35,000 nt of DNA from Chrysomallon squamiferum (taxonomy: Eukaryota > Mollusca > Gastropoda > Neomphalida > Peltospiridae). Within the stretch, counting starts at the first letter, position 1, and each line of letters opens with the position of its first letter. Location of the stretch: contig CM022666.1 of NCBI GenBank assembly GCA_012295275.1, forward strand, positions 16,019,272 to 16,054,271. The letters run 5' to 3'. Below the pieces are notes generated by a model, which was given only the letters and a program-made list of their open reading frames with translations, ran no database searches and had not been told where the DNA came from. Shown here in pieces: positions 26,107-35,000 of this stretch. A program made the position numbers and the translations under genes.

Positions 26107-29100
26107 GTATGTTAATAAAATAATATAAAGAGAAGAAACAAAGTATATTTTTTAAAAAGTCACTTCTAGTAAATAAATGATATCTACTTATTTTTTTTTA
26201 TTACAAAAGCTTTTGATAAAAAATATTTCTTTAAAAAGTTATTTAAAAAGTAATAGAAATAAATATTTATAATTCTTTTTTTTAAAGAATCATGACTTTT
26301 GAAGTCAATAATTTTATTTGTACTCTTCAGTATTAAAAATAATAAAAAATAAAATAAAATAAATGTCTCATTCTATGTTTTATTATTAACAAAACTGAGT
26401 GTGAGATACAAACTCACATTAATAAAAAAAAAAAATCTCACAGAAATATGTTAAATGTTAATGCATGTATTGCATGGACCTGCTCATAATCACATTAAAA
26501 ACTTTTCTCAATGTCATTTACCGGTGAAGACTAAAATACATAACAAAATATTAAAAGTGACGTAATTACCAGTTCGTCTGTTTCTTCTGAATAAACGATT
26601 TTACTCGTTTTCCTGAACTCACATCCCACAGATGTAGATTTGGAATCCCAGACTTTGTACTTTGATCAACTGTGGGAGAAAAATATTATAGTACAGTTGT
26701 AAAAAAGTATTTATGTTTTAAAAATACTGTAATATTAATAATCCATAGCAATCTTCAGTCTTAAGACTTAGTACTGAATTAATTAACACAAATGTCAGGA
26801 GATCTGGAATCAACATTATGAATAGTGAAACATGCCAGAACTGAACAATAAGCTTATGTTTTAACAATAGTGAGGTTTGGCATTAGTATGAGCTATACTG
26901 GTTTCGTATAAAACAGGTTATTTTTCATTCTACTTTTGTTTTGATTATAGAAGTTGGTAATATACTGAAAATATCTTTAAAAAAAAAAGTGTTGAAATAA
27001 CAAACAAATAAGCAGATAAAAAAACATGTTTTTCTTTTCTTTTCTTTTTGAAGTAGGCAAATGTGGTTAGATACAAAATGGAAAAAGAAAATGAAAACTC
27101 GCTGCTACTACACATATGGGTTACTTTTTTCTTTTCTTTTTTTTGATGTGATACAACAGATATTGCACACTTTGATATTCAAGTCATGTGATGTTATTTC
27201 ATGGAGGAAACAGTCCCACGTTTGCTGAGAGATTGGACATTGACCAATCATTTTTCATGCCAAAGATCCACCATTGAGCTGTAACTGCCTCCCTTTGTCT
27301 TACACTCTGCTGTAAACTATCACCTGTTTGTTAATTAACTCACCTGTATAAGGCGTCCAGGTTGCTAGGATGCTGCCATGAGATGAAAATTTCATCTGTG
27401 TAACTTTAGGGTTTTCTCTTTCGTGTATTTTTTCATATGATGATGTTTCCACTATGTGTATACTGGAGAAAAAAATTAAATAAAAATAAGTTAAAATTAA
27501 AAACTTAATTACGGTATTAACTTCAAATAATCTTTATTCATTATTCTTTAAACTGCTGAAAATTATGTCAAATAAATAAATAAAATGATCTAAATTTTCA
27601 CTATGCTGATGAGCCAGAAGTATTTTCCTCAAGGTTGAGCAGAAGCCTTAAAAAGTGACAGTCTCAAAAGTTAAATTGTAATTAATAATAATAATACAAA
27701 CAGTATAAAAATAGTACAAGTAATAATAGCAGCATTCAAAATAAATAAATCACAGTCCAAAAACAGTTAAAAAAATAATAACAATAAAAAATAAAATAAT
27801 AATAATCAAAGCACAAACCTGGTAGGATTGCACCAGGCAAAGAAAGACCCATCTTCTGTGAAGCACATGGACTTGCAATTGTTGTTGTCATCTCTAGAAA
27901 GAAAGAAAGATTTATAAAAAAAAAAAAAAACATTCAGTGACACTCAGTTATTTTTAACCTTCAGTTATATTGTAAAACCAAATATACATTGTGAACAGAG
28001 GACAGGGGAAGATACTAGAATACTCAGCAATAGGTTATACAATATTCATAGTTAGCAAAGTATCTCTTTAATATGAAGCACACCATATAAAGGATAATGT
28101 TTAATAATAATGCAGATATATTATTCAACTGAGTTTTATATAATTTCACATTCTATTTCTAGTCCTATTTCATACTGGTTACTGATCTTTGTTAATAGTA
28201 AATTTATAATACTCATTTTAACTTTTATATAATTTGAGGACATTCCATATTAATTTGCTGTGTCTACAATCTTTATTAGTAATACATTCAAAATGTTAGG
28301 TATTTCTGCAAGTCATTTCTAGTACAGTAGTAGTTTCAACTTTGTGAAAATTATCCACAGGGAAAAATAAGTTCAAAAAGGCAAGTGAGAAAGCACATAT
28401 CTTGGTATTTAATAAACTTGTGCAGCTGGGAAAGAACACAATTAGAACACTGAATGGGACTGATCCTGAGACAAATGATTCCTCAGAGAATATTTTATTT
28501 TATCACCAGGAATAACCCAAAAATAACAATGAATAAAAATTATACCCTTTGAACGACCATGTTGATTCCAAGTCTGATGGTCCACTGACCATAGAAACTC
28601 CCTCAGAGCCTCGAACTGTAAAAAAAAAATGTATTAATGAAAATACAATGTTATCATATACATTGTGTAATTAATGTGGACCTTTGAAGTTTGATGTCAT
28701 GAAGAAATACAGACATAATCCAAAGGTAAATAAAGATATGTTTTATTTGGGTGTTTTCACTGTACAATTTTAATTAATAACAAAGTGTAACTGACGATTA
28801 TAATTACAAGTTATATTAGAGCTGCCATTTTGATTCTTTTGTTTTTCTTAAAATTAATAATAATTATAAAAAGGAAAATATTTCAAATATTTAGAGAAGC
28901 AAATGGCCACATCAGTCTAAATATCTCCATTATGTTCACTGAGCTCAATTCTCACATTTAAAAAAAATATTTAAATTAAACTGTCCCAAGAGTTGTTTGA
29001 TATCCTACCCTGTCGTACATCATAAATTAGGTTGACTTGAAAGTGAATGGAATTAACCAAAATACTGAAAAGTAAGGTGTCTCTGTGGCGTTTTTTTTTT

Positions 29101-30163
29101 TTACTGATATTCAGAACATAATGATGTAAAGAAATATAATATCAAACATTAAAATTCAATTTCTCTAAAATTAATGCCAAATCTGTTGTAGACAGTAACT
29201 GACAAAGGAAGGTGAAATCTTTGTAACCAGAATTTTACACTATTTTAGTTTTATTAGTTTATGACATAAACCAGTTATTCAGTATGAAATGATGAATGCT
29301 AGTAATGACTTATTTGAGGAGTACTGTAATGGTGTTGTATACAGTATAGAGTATAAACATGCTCAGTTATTTATATACCAAATAATTTGAAATATATGAT
29401 TGGTATATGAATATGTAATCAGTATTTAAGTTTATGTCACTAAGCCTGTGTTATCATTATGTTATATATCATTATATGGGATTGTAGTCCAGAATAGGTT
29501 CAAGTTGTGTATACTATCGGCGTATCGGCTTAGCCATTGGTGATGATTAATGATGCTGATAGCGGCACACAGATGTAAAAATTATACTTTATACTTATAT
29601 AGTTATGATGTATTCTGCTATTCTGTATTCACATACCAACATAACCATGGTCATGATCAGATAAGCATAATTATAACGATAATGTATTATTAATACTATA
29701 ATCAGTTTAATGACATTCAATGGATTGATGATTTGATCACACATTTTTATTCAAACTTCTTCAAGTTCATCATTATAATTATAATTTATGATATTGTTTT
29801 CGGCCTAAAAATTACTCCTTATTAGTTTTCATAGTTTGTTTTTCAATAAATCGAAATGGTCTTTATCATGTCAACAAATATTATACAGGTGTCGATTTTC
29901 TCACGAACTGTAATGCGCAAAGAACGAGCCGAAGACAAATAGACCGGGTTATGAGACCATCCTGTATCCAAACTTTCACTTTGCTATCTTGAAATAAAAC
30001 TATTACAGCTAATAAATGTAATTAAAATAAATATCTTAACAACAAATTTAACTTTTCGTTCATGTCTGTGCTATCTGTTCTTCTCAGAATTTCTGAAACA
30101 TTTTAAAATAAACACATTAAATAATTCGCAAAGAAAAATCTCACGTGCTAAGGGCGCAGACAT
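16645..30163 (-). CDS. EIF2A: Eukaryotic translation initiation factor 2A (18 coding exons)
   Basis: Coding exons, 5' to 3': 30163-30145, 28615-28546, 27893-27819, 27462-27344, 26669-26570, 26068-25986, 25446-25346, 24968-24851, 24210-24100, 23666-23599, 23120-23019, 22641-22467, 21563-21397, 20913-20812, 20175-20114, 19722-19600, 18947-18882, 16707-16645. Together they give about 574 residues (human eIF2A is 585). Seen: an N-terminal WD-type beta-propeller (about residues 7-420) with GIPNLHLWDV, PSYVRVYKYPHFGG, SYYGEQGLHYIGTNGES, FDFGTGPRN and LAGFGNLSG; then a lysine-rich linker (TKNQKKRAAKKAKA); then a C-terminal coiled coil (KLQQIEKLKEQQKAGKQLE, EEALLSELEDLSIG). Known: cytosolic eIF2A is implicated in GTP-independent Met-tRNA delivery, non-AUG or IRES initiation, and translation under stress. 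Odd: one AT-AC intron, and a one-base frame break at the exon 9/10 join. All other junctions are GT-AG and in phase. Confidence 0.96.
16940..17045. repeat. Four copies of TATACTAGATGTGTTT
   Basis: Copies start near 16941, 16969, 16998 and 17024 with AATGTTGT-type spacers, inside the last EIF2A intron. Confidence 0.85.
17165..17412. repeat. Degenerate short repeat ACATACACTAGTAAC
   Basis: Around 14-20 bp variants of ACATACAYTAGTAA follow one another in the last EIF2A intron. Confidence 0.7.
18200..18360. repeat. 66-bp direct repeat, two exact copies plus a decayed third
   Basis: Copies begin at 18200 and 18266 with GATGCAAATGAATTTGTTTC, and a diverged partial copy begins near 18336. Near-identity of the first two indicates a recent duplication in the EIF2A intron. 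Confidence 0.93.
18475..18635. repeat. (CTA)n/(CTG)n trinucleotide stretch
   Basis: Interrupted trinucleotide repeats give a Thr/Ser/Ala frame that is not a gene. It lies within an EIF2A intron. Confidence 0.8.
18882..18947 (-). CDS. EIF2A: EIF2A exon 17 (coiled coil)
   Basis: This 66-nt exon (phase 0 at both ends) encodes KLQQIEKLKEQQKAGKQLEL and NQ, matching KLKAIEQLKEQAATGKQLEKNQ of human eIF2A. Confidence 0.94.
18956..19045. repeat. 44-bp direct duplication upstream of EIF2A exon 17
   Basis: AAAACAGTAACAATC and its following bases start at 18956 and again at 19000, with two differences. The array touches the splice acceptor region of exon 17 (- strand). Confidence 0.88.
19600..19722 (-). 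CDS. EIF2A: EIF2A exon 16
   Basis: This 123-nt exon (phase 0 at both ends) encodes an Ala/Pro/Val-rich spacer (KESQPAVAAPEVVHPATRS) and then DPETLKKIKNLKK, the start of the C-terminal coiled coil. Confidence 0.93.
19995..20095. repeat. (TA)n/(TGTA)n microsatellite
   Basis: (TA)n then (TGTATG)n, just downstream of the exon 15 donor on the - strand. Confidence 0.9.
20114..20175 (-). CDS. EIF2A: EIF2A exon 15 (basic linker)
   Basis: This 62-nt exon (phases 1 to 0) encodes DKPLTKNQKKRAAKKAKAVE plus E, the lysine-rich stretch equivalent to LSKTALKNQRKHEAKKAAK in human. Such basic stretches can contact rRNA or tRNA; here that is inference. Confidence 0.92.
20812..20913 (-). CDS. EIF2A: EIF2A exon 14
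   Basis: This 102-nt exon (phases 1 to 1) encodes KVAVYRPPGLRDKPASKPLD and ELEPPSNMK. The KVAxxYRPPxLR motif marks the end of the propeller and the start of the flexible linker. Confidence 0.94.
21265..21350. repeat. Poly-A tracts in EIF2A intron
   Basis: Poly-A runs, T-rich on the transcribed - strand, lie just downstream of exon 13. Confidence 0.8.
21397..21563 (-). CDS. EIF2A: EIF2A exon 13
   Basis: This 167-nt exon encodes YKIWHYTGTTLSHCSTTQGK, ELWEVAWQPALPGVYPEKPV and RYRPVESVEGVQQPMG. The first two parts correspond to GYKIWHYTG and ELWQVSWQP of the family. It is unusually GC-rich for the window. Confidence 0.95.
22467..22641 (-). CDS. EIF2A: EIF2A exon 12
   Basis: This 175-nt exon starts after an AC dinucleotide. 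It encodes LCLAGFGNLSGNLEFWDM, MFMWHPDGEHFVTATCSPRL and RVGN, the last complete propeller blades. The donor is gtaagt. Confidence 0.95.
22642..23018 (-). other. EIF2A: AT-AC (U12-type) intron of EIF2A
   Basis: On the - strand this 377-nt intron begins ATATCCTT, the consensus U12 donor, at 23018-23011 and ends in AC at 22643-22642. The sequence TTTCTTTAACTT (about 22648-22659) matches the U12 branch-point consensus and puts the branch A about 10 nt from the 3' end, as required. No AG acceptor exists in the right place, and only these ends join the conserved HGN-ILCLAGFGNL sequence in frame. Confidence 0.9.
23019..23120 (-). CDS. EIF2A: EIF2A exon 11
   Basis: This 102-nt exon encodes MPSKVTVFNLKCESLFDFG and then TGPRNLVWYNSHGN. 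No GT donor leaves the frame as the family requires. Ending at A23019, just before ATATCCTT, joins HGN to ILCLAGFGNL of the next exon, as in human HGHILVLAGFGNL. Confidence 0.93.
23599..23666 (-). CDS. EIF2A: EIF2A exon 10 (frame broken at its start)
   Basis: This 68-nt exon encodes NGPIYSMDWHPRSHEFTVVY and then G, in the correct family frame from its sixth base (after cag|CTAAA, or the TAA triplet at 23665-23663). Its first bases CTAAAATGG hold four As where five would give the conserved Lys-Asn. The donor is gtatcc after GGAT, and Tyr is completed by AC of exon 11. Confidence 0.82.
24100..24210 (-). CDS. EIF2A: EIF2A exon 9
   Basis: This 111-nt exon, using donor gtatgt, encodes LLILTSTESSDSSYYGEQGL and HYIGTNGESCLVPL. 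A second donor two bases upstream (gtgtat) is possible. Neither donor restores the expected LPKNGPIY frame across the next acceptor. The first ~33 nt resemble a segment of the preceding intron (24518-24550). Confidence 0.9.
24178..24700. repeat. Degenerate array overlapping the 5' end of EIF2A exon 9
   Basis: About six diverged units start with ATTCTGYTGRTRTCA-like sequence (near 24178, 24258, 24379, 24432, 24518 and 24604), several followed by AATAATAATTAT. A close 40-bp pair (CAGGTTGTATCAACA) lies at about 24260-24340. The first unit covers the first 33 nt of exon 9. Confidence 0.5.
24851..24968 (-). CDS. EIF2A: EIF2A exon 8
   Basis: This 118-nt exon (phases 0 to 1) encodes GQPSYVRVYKYPHFGGQTAA and ANKSFFKAERVNLYWNKA, among the most conserved eIF2A segments. 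Confidence 0.97.
25346..25446 (-). CDS. EIF2A: EIF2A exon 7
   Basis: This 101-nt exon (phases 1 to 0) encodes KLHLQKVSDYSIAQ and then KPYTVAAYVPGSK, the LHLQKINDF..PYKVAVYVPGSK stretch of the family. Confidence 0.95.
25500..25985. repeat. AT-only low-complexity DNA
   Basis: (AAAT)n and (AATAAT)n stretches with a poly-A run at about 25720-25737, between EIF2A exons 6 and 7. Confidence 0.8.
25986..26068 (-). CDS. EIF2A: EIF2A exon 6
   Basis: This 83-nt exon (phases 2 to 1) encodes WCPQWSHDDGICGRNVNNEL and then QFFEDNNF, matching WCPSWSEDE..RNVNNEVHFFENNNF of human eIF2A. Confidence 0.95.
26570..26669 (-). CDS. EIF2A: EIF2A exon 5
   Basis: This 100-nt exon (phases 1 to 2) encodes GIPNLHLWDVSSGKRVKSFI followed by QKKQTNW, an almost unchanged family signature. 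Confidence 0.95.
27344..27462 (-). CDS. EIF2A: EIF2A exon 4
   Basis: This 119-nt exon (phases 2 to 1) encodes IHIVETSSYEKIHE and then MKFSSHGSILATWTPYT. The latter corresponds to the LEFSPKNTVLATWQPYT element of the family. Confidence 0.93.
27819..27893 (-). CDS. EIF2A: EIF2A exon 3
   Basis: This 75-nt exon (phases 2 to 2) encodes DDNNNCKSMCFTEDGSFFAW, matching the family motif CxxCxFSxDGxxFAW of propeller blade 1. Confidence 0.9.
28546..28615 (-). CDS. EIF2A: EIF2A exon 2
   Basis: This 70-nt exon (phases 1 to 2) encodes LRGSEGVSMVSGPSDLESTW, the first propeller strand. It corresponds to the VRGSEGLYMVNGPP region of animal eIF2A. The acceptor is preceded by an uninterrupted T tract. Confidence 0.88.
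28616..30144 (-). other. EIF2A: EIF2A intron 1
   Basis: This 1.5-kb first intron has no recognisable gene. It has two GC-richer patches, near 29515-29570 and 29890-29970 (GCAAAGAACGAGCCGAAGAC), neither matched to any known element by eye. Confidence 0.75.
30145..30163 (-). CDS. EIF2A: EIF2A exon 1 (start codon)
   Basis: The ATG at 30163-30161 opens MSAPLA, and the donor gtgaga follows after one further base (phase 1). The start sits in a CCAAGATG context. A short first coding exon followed by LRGSEG fits the family N-terminus (TVRGSEG in human). A CACGTG palindrome (30142-30147) overlaps the donor. Confidence 0.8.
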
Positions 30164-32579
<2,416 letters not shown>

Positions 32580-32633
32580 CACACACATCAATAAAACCGG
32601 TATCGACGTTTGAATGTCATGGACCAATGATGG

Positions 32634-32664
<31 letters not shown>

Positions 32665-32779
32665 TTGCCTCTTAATTGTTGTCAGATGCAATTCTCTTCA
32701 ATGGAAACAAGTCAGACATAAAACGTGCTACTCAACTCTTCAATTTTCTGTTTCTTTTTTGTACATATGTTAGTGTACA

Positions 32780-32887
32780 AATAAATAAAAATCTATGATG
32801 CATTTTCGTTTCCAAGGAGACTATGTTTACTTCTCAAATCTTCTTGCCTTCAAATTGTGTACATTTTGTTTAACAAATGTGAATAAA
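32780..32887 (+). terminator. SERP1: SERP polyadenylation signals
   Basis: AATAAA occurs at 32780-32785, overlapping a second copy at 32784-32789, and again at 32882-32887. This is 200-310 nt past the stop codon, with T-rich sequence following. These are plausible 3' ends of the SERP mRNA. Confidence 0.5.
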
Positions 32888-32899
32888 TTGTCTTCTTTA

Positions 32900-35000
32900 A
32901 ATGTATCTAAAGCATGTAAATTGTTTATAACAGCACATTCCTAGGGATGGTTTTTATTTTTTGTTTTATGTTCTGTTTTTTTTGTTAATTTTTAATGCTG
33001 ACAGTATGTTGAAAATTTCTTTTAAAGAAAGAACATTAATATATTTTTTTAAATATCAATTTTAACTAGAAAAATATGAATTAGTTTTTATTATAAATTA
33101 ATTACACAAATATCTGTTTTGAATGTTAATTGTAATTTAATTACAAATACATAATTTTATTGTAGTAAGTAACGATTTAATATGAATATGAAATTTGCAA
33201 ACTCTACTGTGAAATTTTAGTGTACTATACATCTTGTTGTCAGTTAAATTAATAAAAAATCAAATCATCAGTTTATGACAATAATAAAATTACAAATTAT
33301 TATTGTTATTCATAAATAAATAACAACATTACAAGTTAAAATAAACCCAGAATGTTGATCTAGTTCAGATTTAGTTTCTACAGTTTTCATTTTTGTTTGT
33401 TATTTATTTATTTTGTTATTTATTTATTTATTTATTTATTTATTTTGTTATTTATTTATTTATTTATTTACTTTTTTTTTTTTAATTTTTTTAATTTTAA
33501 AAGTCTGAAATGTTTTAACTAAATGCACAAGTTACAGGATATAAATGTGTGTCACTGAATTTGAAAGAAAGGTAATGCATGGAATTATAATGACTTTTTT
33601 TTTTTTTTTTTTTTTTCAGTTATTTTTTTTTTATTATTGAAATTTTAGTCAGACTATTTAACAATGAATAAGTAGATTTAAACTTTTTAATAAATGACGC
33701 AATTTATTTTTTCCAATATATTTCCTCTTTTTTTTGTTTGTTTTTATTTTAAATCTGCTTGAATAAAAACTAAAGAAAGATAACTCTACAGCCTTTATCA
33801 ATTCGTGAATTCATAATTATCTTTCTTCCATAGTTGGCAATCGGCATTTAGCATTCTTCTTCTTCTTCTTCTTCTTCTTGTTATTTTTAATGGATTGCAG
33901 TAACATCTTGAAATGGTTTTTAGCACTTTTTATGTGCAGTAGAATATAGGATCGATTTACTACCGATTGTTTCTGATGAACGTCGTCTGCATTTTTCTGT
34001 CTGAGGTCGAGGCTCAGTCAAAAAGCCCGTACAGTATATTAACGTTTTGTTATGTCAACAGACGGATGATACGGCATAACGCATCCGCCTCGTTTTAGGA
34101 GTGATAAACATTTCATTTACAAATAGATTAAATTATCAAATCTCACATGTTATTAAATTGATTGGAAACTCTTGCATTACAAGTTATTTTTATGGGGCAA
34201 TAAAACATCTGAAAAATAAAAATAAATAAATAAAAAAAAGAATAAAATTAAATAAATTCAGATCTGACTGTTTAGACAAAGGTGTGGTTTATATCTATCG
34301 ATAAGCACAAAAGTTCAATGAAACTATTTTTAATGTTTGTGTGAACGACATCGGTGTAATACTGTCATTATTTAAGATTCTATGAATTGCCAGTGTTTTG
34401 AAGTGAATTTCAAACTCCTGACAGGGCATCGTGTTAAAACCGTAATTTTTAAAATGATCAATGTTAAGTGTGATTCGTGCCATTCTTTGTTTTGTGTCTC
34501 AAATTATTTGGACATTTGTACTTTTTTGTGTTGCCAACATTAAATGACATAATACGATAAAGATAAAATATAATCGAGCATAGTGAATTTCTAGACGGGC
34601 TATAAATAAAACAAATAATATTGATAAAAAATGTATGAAGATACACACAAATCATTTCATTTCTTTACGTGTCTAGTTTTGTTTAACATTTTTATTTTGA
34701 AGTGATTAGGAAGGAGTTACAATTTAATAAAATAAATAAATAAATAAATAAATAATATTTAAAAATAAAAATAATAATAAAAAAAAAAAGAAAATAAATT
34801 ACTATAAATACTTCACGACACTTCTGGTTATTTAGTTCATGAAATGTTCTTTCGTGTCACAAACATTCCACGTGAAGAAAAGAAAAAAAACAAAGTCCTA
34901 AGATAATCTTTATATTTTTAGTTTATTTTACAATAGTTTGTAATACATAAATATGAACAATACAAGAGAACAGTTATATTCAGTTTCTGTATGAAATGTA
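32900..35000. other. Downstream spacer
   Basis: AT-rich DNA has (TTTA)n at 33403-33472, poly-T at 33595-33616, (TTC)n at about 33858-33879 and (AAAT)n at 34728-34760. A complex patch at about 33900-34110 has no coding frame. No gene seen. Confidence 0.65.

Noticed and set aside
34000-34110. Small hairpin CTGAG-CTCAG and CpG-containing patch downstream of SERP
   Set aside because: The stem is only 5 bp and there is no RNA-gene signature. It is too weak to call.

Overview
The window is eukaryotic nuclear DNA from an animal. Genes are split by many GT-AG introns, the DNA is AT-rich, and introns and spacers are full of microsatellites and locally grown tandem repeats. The protein families and the repeat-laden introns fit a lophotrochozoan, most likely a mollusc (perhaps a gastropod). 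The species cannot be fixed from sequence alone. No bacterial operon, CRISPR array, transposase or rRNA was found, and no tRNA gene could be supported.

Three protein-coding genes can be read. (1) On the + strand, three exons (7945-8058, 8607-8871, 9831-10069) encode the C-terminal half of an UNC93-like major-facilitator membrane protein. Its N-terminal half was not found in the preceding 7.9 kb. (2) On the - strand, 18 exons between 30163 and 16645 encode nearly all of eukaryotic translation initiation factor 2A (eIF2A), about 574 residues. (3) On the + strand, three exons between 30537 and 32579 encode a complete 64-residue stress-associated ER protein (SERP/RAMP4). UNC93 and EIF2A converge tail to tail across about 6.6 kb. 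EIF2A and SERP diverge head to head from a 373-bp shared promoter region, the same arrangement I recall for human EIF2A and SERP1.

Two features of EIF2A stand out. One intron (22642-23018) has AT-AC ends, a consensus U12-type donor and a U12-type branch point, so it is probably removed by the minor spliceosome. The junction of coding exons 9 and 10 cannot be joined in frame by canonical splice sites while keeping all conserved residues. One A appears to be missing in a short homopolymer.

Layout: 1-7900, intergenic or upstream intron sequence with degenerate repeat arrays, microsatellites and several GC-richer islands resembling conserved non-coding elements; 7945-10069, UNC93-like exons with a 21-bp minisatellite starting at a splice donor; 10070-16644, spacer with a striking homeodomain-motif-rich island at about 13075-13430; 16645-30163, EIF2A; 30164-30536, bidirectional promoter; 30537-32579, SERP; 32580-35000, 3' UTR and spacer. 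EIF2A (initiation under stress) and SERP (ER translocon stabilisation under stress) are functionally adjacent. ACGTG-type sites in their shared promoter suggest, but do not prove, stress-responsive co-regulation.
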